From the NCBI RefSeq assembly GCF_009363075.1, contig NZ_CP045293.1, positions 3,596,001-3,660,000 of the forward strand: a stretch of 64,000 nt of DNA, written 5' to 3'. Below the pieces are notes generated by a model. It was not told where the DNA came from, made no database searches, and worked only from the letters and a program-made list of their open reading frames with translations. This DNA comes from Paenibacillus guangzhouensis (lineage in GTDB: Bacteria > Bacillota > Bacilli > Paenibacillales > Paenibacillaceae). Below, piece after piece: positions 41,721-51,900 of the stretch. Position 1 is the stretch's first letter. Every line of letters starts with the position of its first letter. The position numbers were made by a program, and so were the translations under genes.

Positions 41721-43559
41721 TTACTTCATTCCTACCCCACTAAGACTTGCACCCTTCGCGAACACGCGCTTGATGCGCTCCTCCACCTCGGGATCTTGAA
41801 TGAGCGGCGGCGCCTGATGCGGCTTCGACCGCGCGTCGATGATGACATTATCGCAGCCCCAATGCTTGAAGTCATAGAAGCTGTTCACCCCATAGATATC
41901 ATGCGACGGATTGCTCCGCGTGAACGTCACCCAGAGGAAATTGTTCAGCTCCGCGCTCAGATAAGCTGGGTCGTCACAAAAAATGATCATCGGGCATGTG
42001 GTCAGCGGCCCTCTCGCACGGATCGCATCGCATAAATCGTTCACCTGCTGCTCCGCTTCCGGATAACTCGTGAACTGCGGTCCACGAACGGCGACAATCC
42101 CCGGCATCACGAAGTTGACTTGCTCGAAGCCTGGAAGTCCTTGCATGAGTTCGGGAACGTCCGTGCACAGCTCCCGCTTCTTATCGCCCACCGCAGCGAA
42201 AATAACCTTACTGCCCGTATTCAATCCCGTTCCTGAATAGTCGAGCGTATCGATCGTCGTATTCGTCTGGAAATGGATATCTCGGTGCAGATCGATTCGC
42301 TCCAAGATGTAGCCTAAGAAATCCTCCATCTCATGGGTGCTGACGTTCCGCCCCTTCTCCTCCGCCGTCATGAACAGGAACTTCGCGAGGCTTAGCTGCC
42401 CGGTTCCTAGAATCCGATTCGCTTGTGTCAGAATCTCAGCTGGCTGCTTCACCTGTTGGTACGGCGTATACCGCTCGCTGCCGATCGCGAATAACAATGG
42501 ATGCACACCGGCCGCATCGACGGCATGGACCTCCTTCACGCCGCGAATTTCGTTCTGAATCGCACCGCCCGTCAACTGATGAATCAGATCCCCGAACGAC
42601 GTATCCTCCTGCGGCGGCCGTCCCACGACCGTGAACGGGTAGATCGCATTTTCGCGCGCATAGACCTTATGCACTTTCATCACCGGAAAAGGATGAATTA
42701 AACTGTAATACCCCAAATGATCGCCAAACGGCCCTTCGGGCTTCGTGTCCTCCGGATGAATTTCTCCTGTAATGACGAAATCGGCGTCCAGACTGATGCA
42801 ATAGCCGTCGACATAGGTGTATCGGAAATGTCGTCCCGACAAGAGGCCCGCAAAGGTTAATTCGCTCATGCCTTCCGGTAACGGCATAATCGCTGACAAC
42901 GTATGCGCCGGCGGTCCGCCAATAAACACGCTGACCTTAAGCGGCTCTCCCCTCTTATTCGCCTTATGCTGGTGAACCCCGATGCCACGGTGAATTTGGT
43001 AATGGATGCCGACCTCCCGGTTCACCTTGTAGTCATTACCCGTCAGCTGTACACGGTACATCCCCAGATTGGAATTCATGATGCCTGGTTTCTCTGGGTC
43101 CTCCGAATAGACCTGCGGCAGCGTCACGAATGCCCCGCCGTCGCCTTGCCAATGTTTAATTAGCGGCATATCCGAGATTTGAATCTCTTTGAATCCTGCC
43201 GGACCGCCGCTTTTCTTGAATGGCAATGCTTTTCTCGCTGCCACCCCTGTACCGATATATTTGAACGGATTTTTGAGCGCCTTCACCGGGTCGTTGCGAA
43301 GTCCAATCACGTTCTGCGTCGAATGCCAGGTATCGCGGAAAATAAACTTGCTGCGCTCCATCGTTCCGAACAGGTTAGAGACGGCGCGATATGTCGAACC
43401 TTTGACATTCTCGAATAATAGAGCCGGACCCCCGGCTTCATAGACTTTCATATGTATCGCAGCCATCTCCAGATGCGGATCCACCTCTTCGCGAATCCGA
43501 ACCAAATGGCCATGTTTCTCCAGATCAATAATACATTCTTCCAAATTGCGATATCTCAT
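41721..43559 (-). CDS. UbiD family decarboxylase (prenylated-FMN dependent)
   Basis: The 612-residue protein has the UbiD pattern: NLGMYRVQLTGNDYKVNREV, then LSGRHFRYTYVDGYCISLDA and ITGEIHPEDTKPEGPFGDHL with the catalytic Glu/Arg region. Members use prenylated FMN made by UbiX to decarboxylate aromatic or unsaturated acids. The length, above the roughly 490 of E. coli UbiD, fits the long UbiD-like group. ATG 43559 is 8 bases from GGAG. It lies head-to-head with the triterpene cyclase gene across 222 bases. No UbiX gene is in view. The substrate is unknown; quinone biosynthesis is one possibility. Confidence 0.88.
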   Translation of the reverse strand: MRYRNLEECIIDLEKHGHLVRIREEVDPHLEMAAIHMKVYEAGGPALLFENVKGSTYRAVSNLFGTMERSKFIFRDTWHSTQNVIGLRNDPVKALKNPFKYIGTGVAARKALPFKKSGGPAGFKEIQISDMPLIKHWQGDGGAFVTLPQVYSEDPEKPGIMNSNLGMYRVQLTGNDYKVNREVGIHYQIHRGIGVHQHKANKRGEPLKVSVFIGGPPAHTLSAIMPLPEGMSELTFAGLLSGRHFRYTYVDGYCISLDADFVITGEIHPEDTKPEGPFGDHLGYYSLIHPFPVMKVHKVYARENAIYPFTVVGRPPQEDTSFGDLIHQLTGGAIQNEIRGVKEVHAVDAAGVHPLLFAIGSERYTPYQQVKQPAEILTQANRILGTGQLSLAKFLFMTAEEKGRNVSTHEMEDFLGYILERIDLHRDIHFQTNTTIDTLDYSGTGLNTGSKVIFAAVGDKKRELCTDVPELMQGLPGFEQVNFVMPGIVAVRGPQFTSYPEAEQQVNDLCDAIRARGPLTTCPMIIFCDDPAYLSAELNNFLWVTFTRSNPSHDIYGVNSFYDFKHWGCDNVIIDARSKPHQAPPLIQDPEVEERIKRVFAKGASLSGVGMK

Positions 43560-43781
43560 GGGATAACTCCAATCTCTCGTAATATAGAACAAGATGACGA
43601 GGACAACAAGTCCAACCTCTATTATGTGAAAAAAGAAACGAAATCACAAGCCCGATGCCCGAATCGTTCACGGGTTCATTAGACTGTAACAAATAAGAAG
43701 TAGATTCAATTTCACATCTTTATCTGTTCTCCTGGTCATATATTGATGGAAAATGACTTTTGGAGGTATGACGATCCCATG

Positions 43782-45677
43782 CACGAGCTACATAGTCAAA
43801 TCGATCAAGAAATCCAGCGGATAACCTACGGCTTAATCCAAGAACAGAAGCAGGATGGAAGCTGGCACTATTGCTTCGAGAACGGCATTGTCATCGATGC
43901 CTATCTCATTATTCTCCTTCGCTCCTTGAACGTTCCTAACGAGGAGCTCATCCGGCGGCTGCATGAACGCATTCTGGCGGAACAACAACCGAATGGGGGA
44001 TGGCGATGGTATACCGATGAGGAAGGGGGGAACTTATCACTCTCCGTCGATGCTTATCAAGCCCTACTCTACTCCGGATACAGCCAGGTACACGATGTGC
44101 CAATGCAGCGGGCGAAGCGTTACATCTTATCGAAGGGGGGACTTGCGAGAGCCACGAGCATTCTGACCAAAGCGTTCCTCGCCATCACCGGTCAGCGCCC
44201 ATGGCCAAGATCGATTACTTCCATCCCGCTTGAGATCATGCTGCTCCCTGCTTCGTTGCCGATCAGTCTCTATGACTTCTCAGGCTATTCGAGAGTCCAT
44301 CTCGTCCCCTTGCTGTTGATGGCTGATCGGAAATTCTCCAAGAAGACAGTTGCGGCCCCGGATCTCTCTGACCTCTATGTCGGTTCGACAGAAGAAGACG
44401 AGGAACCCATGACTAGAGTTTTTCAAGAGTTGCTCGCAAGCATCCAATCCGGCCTAAGCCAGTTGATAGGTACGCCTCGTTCCTTGCATGAGGCAGCGAC
44501 CAGGAAGGCCGAGCAGTTCATGGTACAGCGGATCGAAGCCGACGGCACGCTATACAGCTATGCCAGCTGCTCACTCCTGATGGTCTTCGCGCTCCTGGCC
44601 CTCGGCTACGATACGAAGCACCCGCTGATCACGCATGCCGTACAAGGGCTGATCGCGATGCAATGCCTTACGGATGGACGAACGACCATTCAGAACTCTC
44701 CATCCACCGTCTGGGACACCGCGCTGCTCGCCTATGCCCTGCAACAGGCCGGCATGTCGGAAGAGCATAAGACCATCCAACATGCCGCTAGCTACCTGCG
44801 CAAGATGCAGCAGCACAAGTCAGGTGATTGGCAGATTCGTAATCCGCATGCACTTCCTGGCGGCTGGGGCTTCTCGGAGACGAATACATTTATCCCCGAT
44901 GTCGATGACAGCACAGCGGCGTTACGTGCCATCCAGCGATTATCGCATCAAGATCCTGCGTACCTAGACGCATGGAACCGTGGCATCCAATGGGTCATAT
45001 CTATGCAGAACGATGATGGGGGGTGGCCCGCTTTCGAGAAGAATACCGACAAAGAAATGCTGACTTGGCTTGCGATTCCCGGAGCCAAATCCGCAGCGAT
45101 CGATCCATCTGAAGCAGACCTGACAGGTCGGACACTGGAGTACTTGGGCAACTTCGCGGCACTGGGCACCAAGCACGACTTCATTCACCGGGGCACCCGG
45201 TGGCTCATCGAGAACCAAGGGGAAGATGGTTCCTGGTATGGACGGTGGGGGATTTGTTACATTTACGGCACGTGGGCGGCACTCACAGGACTGGTTGCGA
45301 CGGGTGTCTCGCCAGATCATACTACCATCCAGAAGGCGGTCAAATGGCTGCTGACGATTCAAAATGAGGACGGCGGCTGGGGCGAATCTTGCAAGAGCGA
45401 CCTGCTCCGCCGTTATGTGCCGCTTGAAGCGAGCACACCGTCACAGACCGCATGGGCGATCGATGCGCTGATCGCGACACATGCGCAGCCGACGCCTGCC
45501 ATCGACCGCGGCATGCATCGCTTAATTACCTTACTCCACGAGACAAACTGGGCGAGCACTTATCCGACAGGTGCCGGTTTGCCGGACTTTTTCTACGTCC
45601 ATTACCACAGCTATCGCACGATCTGGCCTCTACTCACGTTAGGTCACTACCAGAGTAAATATAGAAGTTCACGATAG
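43782..45677 (+). CDS. sqhC: Sporulenol synthase-like triterpene cyclase (squalene/tetraprenyl-curcumene cyclase)
   Basis: This 631-residue class II terpene cyclase has the catalytic DxDD motif (FIPDVDDSTAAL), several QW repeats (QKQDGSWHYCF, QQPNGGWRWY, QNDDGGWPAFE, QGEDGSWYGRWG, QNEDGGWGES) and VPGGWGF-like GGWGFSETNTFIPDV. From memory it is closest to B. subtilis SqhC, which cyclises tetraprenyl-beta-curcumene to sporulenol in spores. ATG 43782 (12 bases after GGAGG) gives an N-terminus of the same length as SqhC; ATG 43746 lacks a ribosome site. It should sit on the membrane face. No squalene synthase gene adjoins it. Confidence 0.9.
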   Translation, partial: HELHSQIDQEIQRITYGLIQEQKQDGSWHYCFENGIVIDAYLIILLRSLNVPNEELIRRLHERILAEQQPNGGWRWYTDEEGGNLSLSVDAYQALLYSGYSQVHDVPMQRAKRYILSKGGLARATSILTKAFLAITGQRPWPRSITSIPLEIMLLPASLPISLYDFSGYSRVHLVPLLLMADRKFSKKTVAAPDLSDLYVGSTEEDEEPMTRVFQELLASIQSGLSQLIGTPRSLHEAATRKAEQFMVQRIEADGTLYSYASCSLLMVFALLALGYDTKHPLITHAVQGLIAMQCLTDGRTTIQNSPSTVWDTALLAYALQQAGMSEEHKTIQHAASYLRKMQQHKSGDWQIRNPHALPGGWGFSETNTFIPDVDDSTAALRAIQRLSHQDPAYLDAWNRGIQWVISMQNDDGGWPAFEKNTDKEMLTWLAIPGAKSAAIDPSEADLTGRTLEYLGNFAALGTKHDFIHRGTRWLIENQGEDGSWYGRWGICYIYGTWAALTGLVATGVSPDHTTIQKAVKWLLTIQNEDGGWGESCKSDLLRRYVPLEASTPSQTAWAIDALIATHAQPTPAIDRGMHRLITLLHETNWASTYPTGAGLPDFFYVHYHSYRTIWPLLTLGHYQSKYRSSR

Positions 45678-45781
45678 CGGCATTCCATGAGAATATGGAA
45701 ACTTCTGTCTTCCAGCCTGCACATTCATGATATAGTAAACTTTAATTTATAATTTTTACCATTTGGTTCAGGAGGGATTTG

Positions 45782-46312
45782 ATGGACTATATTCGTGATT
45801 ACGTCATGTACGCAGCTATTTTTGGCATGTTTAGCTTTAGTTGGTTCGGCTGGGCGCAGGAGAGACCGCGAGCAAGCTGGCGTCTCTATCTTGGCATCGC
45901 ATCGGGCATCGCGCTACTCGTCTGCTTATACGGTGTCTATCTCAGCGTAACGCATTGGGACGCCCCGTCAGCATTGAACGATAAGACGTCTTACAGAAAC
46001 TATTTGATCACTGTCTATGTTGAATTTTTCCTCGCTGCCGCTGGAGCTTTCGCCTTGATCCGATGGAAGCGCAAAGATTATGTTGCACCTTGGATTGCCT
46101 TCATCGTCGGGCTCCATTTTATCGGTCTGAAACCCGTATTTAACGATGCCAGTCTGTACGTTCTTGCTGCCCTGCTCGTCATTGTCTCGGTTATTTCGGT
46201 ATTCCTCGCTCCGAAGCTGAACGTCGCGAATAGTGCGATTACGGGCATCGGTTCGGGCGCAGTGTTATTCGCATTTGCCATCTTAGGATTAATTCGATTC
46301 TATCTTGTCTAG
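45782..46312 (+). CDS. Hypothetical integral membrane protein, about 176 aa
   Basis: I do not recognise the family. Five hydrophobic segments are visible (about 5-22, 36-55, 74-91, 104-118 and 122-175 in two passes), with few charged loops. AGGAGG is 6 bases before ATG 45782. It lies about 100 bases downstream of the cyclase gene on the same strand, with an AT-rich stretch between, and may have its own promoter. A hairpin at 46346-46374 ends it. Confidence 0.65.
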   Translation: MDYIRDYVMYAAIFGMFSFSWFGWAQERPRASWRLYLGIASGIALLVCLYGVYLSVTHWDAPSALNDKTSYRNYLITVYVEFFLAAAGAFALIRWKRKDYVAPWIAFIVGLHFIGLKPVFNDASLYVLAALLVIVSVISVFLAPKLNVANSAITGIGSGAVLFAFAILGLIRFYLV

Positions 46313-46345
46313 GGCATTCGAATCGCTTCAGCAGTCCGCACTAAT

Positions 46346-46374
46346 GGAAAAAGCAGCCTTACGGCTGCCTTTCC
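46346..46374. terminator. Bidirectional terminator hairpin
   Basis: GCAGCC-TTAC-GGCTGC extended by GGAAA/TTTCC, with an A-run on the left and Ts on the right. It lies between the membrane-protein gene and the TetR relic. Confidence 0.7.
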
Positions 46375-46383
46375 TGCCACATT

Positions 46384-46560
46384 TCATTTCAGAGATCTGA
46401 CCCCACCTAGGAACATGGCGATCACCTTCATCGTATCCTCCAGTGCTGCCTTGCGCACGGATTCATGTGCAAGCCACAACGCCGTCTCATTCAATGCCCC
46501 CGAAATAAAATGCGTCATCGCGTCAAGCGAGACGGCCTGGAGAGCGCCTTGCTCCCTTCG
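46384..46560 (-). pseudogene. C-terminal relic of a TetR-family regulator
   Basis: The minus strand reads LQAVSLDAMTHFISGALNET, then ALWLAHESVRKAALEDTM and a tail KVIAMFLGGVRSLK before a TGA (46384-46386). SGALNEtALWLA is typical of the C-terminal domain of a TetR subfamily. No start codon, helix-turn-helix or further in-frame sequence exists upstream, where another gene ends at 46611. It is a decayed 3' fragment. Confidence 0.6.
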
Positions 46561-46610
46561 GGGGATTGTCTACGATCATGCCAAGCAAGATTACCAATTT
46601 CGGCTTCATA

Positions 46611-47480
46611 TCACTGTATATGCTTCAACTTATCCGGGTTCGCAACGATATAGATTTCATGGATATGGCCCTCGAAGAACTCGAACGAATACACATATCG
46701 AAGACCGCTATCCAACGTAAGCTGAAGACCCGGCATCCCATTGACCATAATGTACGTCATATCGAACTTCCCGCTGTACATCCGAAGCAGATTCTGCAAT
46801 AAGCCAGCCACCTGATGTGCCCCGGCTACCGGAATCAGTCCCGCACGCACCTTGCCGCCGCCATCGGCGTACAACACGACATTATCGCTCAGCAGCTCGA
46901 GCAGCCGATCCTTGTTCCCCTGCGTGAGCGAAGTCACGAAGTCGTTGACCAGCCCTTCGGCGACAGTGATCGATGGGATCTGATCGGGATCAAAATGAAT
47001 GCTTCGCTGGGCACGATGGAAAATTTGGCGGCAATTCGCGCTTGTCTTGCCAACCATCTCCGCAATCTCATCATACGAGTAATGAAAAATTTCGCGCAGC
47101 AGAAAAATCGCACGCTCTACCGCATTCAGCTGCTGCAATAGCAGCAGATAGGCCGTCGATATCGATTCATGCTGCAAATAAATATCCGAAGGATCTTCTT
47201 CTTGGTTGCAAAGGCCAACTAAGGGCTCAGGAAGCCATGGCCCAACATAGAGCTCTCTCTTCTTAACAGAAGAGCGCAATAGATCTAGGCAGCGATTCGT
47301 TACGATCTTGTAGAGAAACGCCCTTACGTTCTGAATCTCTTCTCTATTCGGCACTTGATTATAAGCAATAAAAGCTTCTTGCACGATATCTTCCGCATCC
47401 ATGACACTGCCTAGCATACGGTAAGCCAAGGAGAATAGAGGCTTACGATAGGATTTATATAATGATTCTGTGGATGTCAC
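46611..47480 (-). CDS. ECF41-type RNA polymerase sigma factor with C-terminal SnoaL-like domain
   Basis: GTG 47480 with a GGAG site gives 289 residues. Sigma region 2 (SLYKSYRKPLFSLAYRMLGS, AEDIVQEAFIAY) and region 4 (LLREIFHYSYDEIAEMVGKT, ANCRQIFHRA) are followed by a C-terminal extension with the ECF41 hallmarks WLPEPL, DGGGKV and NPDKL. In ECF41 factors this SnoaL-like tail controls activity in place of a classical anti-sigma factor. Its start overlaps the upstream FAD oxidoreductase by 26 bases, so the pair is coupled. ECF41 genes usually adjoin an oxidoreductase, epimerase or carboxymuconolactone decarboxylase gene that is also their target. Confidence 0.9.
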   Translation of the reverse strand: MTSTESLYKSYRKPLFSLAYRMLGSVMDAEDIVQEAFIAYNQVPNREEIQNVRAFLYKIVTNRCLDLLRSSVKKRELYVGPWLPEPLVGLCNQEEDPSDIYLQHESISTAYLLLLQQLNAVERAIFLLREIFHYSYDEIAEMVGKTSANCRQIFHRAQRSIHFDPDQIPSITVAEGLVNDFVTSLTQGNKDRLLELLSDNVVLYADGGGKVRAGLIPVAGAHQVAGLLQNLLRMYSGKFDMTYIMVNGMPGLQLTLDSGLRYVYSFEFFEGHIHEIYIVANPDKLKHIQ

Positions 47481-48756
47481 GTTGTACCCTCTCCATTCCC
47501 TCATGCGTGAGGATATGTTGAACCGCTCTTTTGGCACTCGCTGTCGCCGCATCGACCAATAATTCGCCATGGGTGGCCCAATCCCCTGCCACATACAAGC
47601 CTGTGATTTCAGGTACGGCAGGACCCGGTTCGGCTTGACGCTTCACATGTGCAAAATCATAGCATACCGGAATTTTTGGAAGATACTGCTTGTCGATGAG
47701 TTCATTGCGCCAACCTGGCTGTATTAAGTCTAAAGCGCGCTCCAAATCTAGCAGATCCTTCTTCGGGTCCTTCTCTGTTCCTTGATATTTAATAAGGGAT
47801 ACGACTTGCGCATGGTCTTCATTCATCATCGCTGCACGCGACTGATTGCTGAGGAAGATCGGCTGATCTAGTCCATAGACGAACTGATGCTTCGGTTGTG
47901 GCAAGCGACGCAGCACGACATCCAGGCATGCTCCGGTAACCTCAATTGCCTGTTCTTTCCAGATCTGAATCGCCGTCGCTTCCGCATGCGGCACCAATTG
48001 ATGCAGAACAGCAGGCGGCGCCGTGACGATCACATTCGCTGCTTCAATCGTCGTGGCATCCTCACATAAGACATGCGCCACACGCCCTTCACGATGCTCA
48101 ATCGAGACGACTTTGCTCTTCGTCATGATGTGTACACCGAGTTTAGAAGCAACCTCTCGCATCTCCTCAACGATCGAGCCCCAGCCGCGATCAATGTACA
48201 GTACACCACGAAGGGCACTAATGAATTGGCGCAATACAGGTCCCGCTGCTTGAAGATCTGGAGCCATGACATAACTTGCCGTACGAAGCAGGGAATAGAA
48301 CATATGTCGAACCATAGGGTCCTGAACATGTGTCTCAACCCATTCCCGAAGACTCATCTTGTCATAGGTATGGGTCTCCAGCTTGCCGAATTTCGTGAGC
48401 CAACCTGCAAACTCCATTTTCCCTCGCCAAGTGAGCAGCGGCGTCTTGATGAGGGAGCCTAGTCCTGTCGGCATTACCTGAAGCTTATCCTTCCAAATGC
48501 CGTATGCATCAATGGAAGGCTGACCCCCTTGCAGACGGAGACCTATTTCCCGGAACGTCTCGTATGCATCGCCTTGATATAAGGCGTGACCGCCTAAATT
48601 AAAATACGTTCCATTCTTCTTGTTCGTCATACCCCGACCACCTAAACGCTCTTGCTTCTCAATGAGTACTGTCCGCTTGCCTGCCCTTGCTGCAAAGATA
48701 GCTGCGGTTAACCCAGCAATGCCCCCACCTACGATTACAATATCCTTATTCAGCAT
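47455..48756 (-). CDS. FAD-dependent oxidoreductase (phytoene desaturase / amine oxidase-like)
   Basis: The 433-residue protein begins with a dinucleotide-binding motif (DIVIVGGGIAGLTAAIFAAR, EKQERLGGRGMT). It ends with the FAD-closing motif GLYVAGDWATHGELLVDAAT, as in CrtI/monoamine-oxidase-like flavoproteins. ATG 48756 is 10 bases from GAGAGG. It is cotranscribed with the ECF41 sigma factor gene, which overlaps its 3' end. By analogy to other ECF41 loci it is probably the sigma factor's partner and target. The substrate is unknown. Confidence 0.85.
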   Translation of the reverse strand: MLNKDIVIVGGGIAGLTAAIFAARAGKRTVLIEKQERLGGRGMTNKKNGTYFNLGGHALYQGDAYETFREIGLRLQGGQPSIDAYGIWKDKLQVMPTGLGSLIKTPLLTWRGKMEFAGWLTKFGKLETHTYDKMSLREWVETHVQDPMVRHMFYSLLRTASYVMAPDLQAAGPVLRQFISALRGVLYIDRGWGSIVEEMREVASKLGVHIMTKSKVVSIEHREGRVAHVLCEDATTIEAANVIVTAPPAVLHQLVPHAEATAIQIWKEQAIEVTGACLDVVLRRLPQPKHQFVYGLDQPIFLSNQSRAAMMNEDHAQVVSLIKYQGTEKDPKKDLLDLERALDLIQPGWRNELIDKQYLPKIPVCYDFAHVKRQAEPGPAVPEITGLYVAGDWATHGELLVDAATASAKRAVQHILTHEGMERVQRDIHRIII

Positions 48757-48857
48757 CCGAATCATTCCTCTCAACTTGATACCCGTATGACGGGCGAGCG
48801 ATTCTAGATGTGACACATCGGATGAAGTAATTAATCTGCGTGATTCGGATAACAAAA

Positions 48858-48911
48858 ACCCCTTAGATGGATGCGGGCAACTCGAAAGTTCCCACCGTCC
48901 TTCTAAGGGGT
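48858..48911 (-). terminator. Strong terminator of the adhesin gene, UUCG tetraloop
   Basis: ACCCCTTAGA and TCTAAGGGGT bracket a nearly continuous inner stem closed by AACT-TTCG-AGTT, followed by TTTTTG on the minus strand. It begins 11 bases after the stop codon at 48923. Confidence 0.88.
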
Positions 48912-48922
48912 CTAACCAATGT

Positions 48923-51900
48923 TTATGAATGATGACTGCGATTGCGCTGATATGCAAATATAACGATACCGAGCAGCATGATGCTTAGTCCTGCGAGTTG
49001 TATCGGAAGAGGACTATCCTCCCCTGTCTTCGGCAGGAATTTGCCTTTCCCGTTATTGCCGCCTTCGCTGCCTTCTGCGTTCGGACGACGGCCTTTCTCT
49101 TCATTGATCGCAGGTGGTTGTTGATCTTTACCGCCGCCTTGCTCTGACGTCCCCCCATCAGCATCACCATCTGAAGGTGAAGCGCCATCTTCTCCGCCGC
49201 CCGACGGTTCGTCTGGCGTTCCTGTTCCCGGTTCGGAAGGATCTACAGGATCTGTTGGTCCGATCGGTTTATTCGGATCAGGGGGGATAGGTGGTTCCGT
49301 AACTGGGTTTTCCCCGTCTCGCCCACCGATGGTGTCGCGAGCATTTTTCACGATAACCGCGACTTCTTTTCCTTTTACCACCTCGATTTTGGTATAGCGG
49401 TTATCCACTCGATAACCCACCGGCGCTTGGACCTCCTCGACATAGTAGATGCCTGGCCGAAGGTCCGAGAGACTCATTTCTCCATGCTTGTCTGTCACGA
49501 ATAGCTCTAGCTCGTTGCCTTCACGGTCTTGCACAGGCCGTTTATCTGCATCGAGCAGCTTGAACACAGCCCCTTGCAATCGCAGCATCGGCTGTTCCGC
49601 TTCCACCTTTGTCAGCTTCACAGACCCTGGTGTGAGGTGATTCTCTGCTCGGAGCTTCACCTGGTCTTCGTTTGCAATGTCGAACGGGAGCGGCTCTGCT
49701 AGCGCATCATAATCCCTTAGCGGAGCAACCTCGACGAATTGGTAGCGCCCTGCCGCGAGACCATCGACCATGATCTTGCCATCGGCATCAGTCTTCAGTT
49801 GCGATCTAACCGGATGGCCATACGCATCTTGCAACTCGAACAAGACACCTTCAAGCGGAGCGCCATTGAACCCATCGACCTTCGTCAATTCAACCGAGCC
49901 GTTATCGATCACGCGGTTCGTCATCGTATATTCCTTGATGACGGTCTGATTCGGATCAATCGTGAACGAGATCGGCGCAGGATCCAGCTTATATCCCTTC
50001 GGCGCCTTGAGTTCGATCAACTGATAGTCACCTGGCTCCAGATTCGCCAAGACCACTTGTCCTTGATGATCTGTTGTTAGAGCTTCCTTCCCGCTTACAA
50101 TCTGCATCCCACCTGCAACCTTCTTCTCCAATCGGAAGACGGCGCCTGCTAATGTTCGCGTGGTATCATCTTGATCCACCTTCGTCAGCACGAATGCTTG
50201 CTGAATCTTCTTGTTCTTCACCACGAATGTCTGTGTCGTGTTATTGGCGTCAAACTTCACTTTTATCCATTGTGTATCCGCCACATACCCTGATGGAGCG
50301 ATGATTTCCTTGATTTGATAATCGCCCGATTTGAAGTTGATAAATTGTGCCTTACCTTCATGATCCGTCGCGTCGGATGTGGCGAGCAGCTTGTCGCCAG
50401 CTGCATTATAGAGTTCGAACTTGGCGCCTGACAGCTTGTGATTCGGATCAGCGGCATCTACTTTAACAACGGTTATATTTCCTTTTACCGCATGAATCGC
50501 GCCACCGCCTGCACCGGCAAAGTCAGCGACAATCTCCTGATTCGCAGAATCTCCGATTTCTTGAGCGGTCTTCCCGGCGAAAGATACGCTATTCGTCACT
50601 TTCTCGAGATGCACGGCATTCATGTAGGTCTGATATTCCAATACATATGCGCTCTCAAGCGCCTGATGGAACGTTATCGTAAAGGTTGGGCTGTCTGCCG
50701 CTGCGTTCTCATGGAACTCAAGCGTATAGTGCTGCGGATCAACCTCGCCTACTTTGCTCAATCGCCCATTCGCATCGGCTTTCAGTTGATAGAGTCTGAA
50801 TGTATCCTTTAACGGAATCTGATTCGGTGACATTGTATCTTCCAAGACCGCGTTCTCGGCAATATAGGATTGGCTGCGGTTGATATGAATCGTCCAATAC
50901 GCATGATCCATGTCGTTCACCGCTGTGCCTTGACGCCCCTTCTTATCAATCGACTCCCCACCATACACTGGAGCGATTGTCTTGGATTGTTCGAACAGCT
51001 TCGTACCCGCACCACCAGTATTGTCATAGAGCGTTGCATGATTCGCATATTCGCGATCTACGGACAAGGACTTCAAACTTGTCGTATACGTTATTCGATA
51101 CGATGAATCAATCGGATCCCGGAACGTAATTTGGAATCCATCAACGGCATCGCCCTGCGATTTCGTCCATTCTACGTCGTATGCATCGAATCGTTCTCCG
51201 ACAATAATCTGACCTTTGGCATCAATCGACGTTTTGTTGACCATGAGCGAACCTTCTAATAATGTCTGCTCACCCGTCAATTGATCAGTTACAACCGCAT
51301 TCGGAATATGATGTTGGTTGTAATTGATATCGATCGTCCATGAAATCGATTTGTCTTCAGCGTTATAGACACCTGTCTTGTTCCCATTATGCTGCATGTT
51401 CTCGATCGGTGTGACATCAGCCGTCTTACCAATGGATTGGATAGCTCCTGAAGAATCCTCCCAAGTCATATCCGCCCGGTTCTTATACGTCTTCACCTTC
51501 TGCTTATCATAAGCAGCTGAATCAAATTGGGTCGTGTACGTGATGATGTAGTCCTTCGTCACAGGCTTTATGAACTTGATCTGGAATCCTCGCGTATAAT
51601 CGGGATCCGGCGCGACGATATATTGCTGATCAGGCTCGAGCCCTGTGATGCGTAGACTACTCTCGAGAAATGTTAATCCTTGATCCGCGAACGAATCTCG
51701 AATGACGACGTTGTTCATGGTCTGTCGATCTCGATTCACCTGCAGCGTCCACTGAATCTCTTTGTCTTTATAGCTTGTAATTCGTCCGCTCTTCGATAGG
51801 ATGACTTCCCGAATCGGCTTCGAATCCTGGCTTTCCTTACCGTCATGCATCACGACGACATTGGATGCTTGCCCATCCTGGAAGACACGGTCCTTTACTT

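Noticed and set aside
48858-48911. Riboswitch before the FAD oxidoreductase gene
   Set aside because: The structure is a single long hairpin with a UUCG loop and U-tract right after the adhesin stop. No known aptamer core was recognisable, so a terminator explains it.
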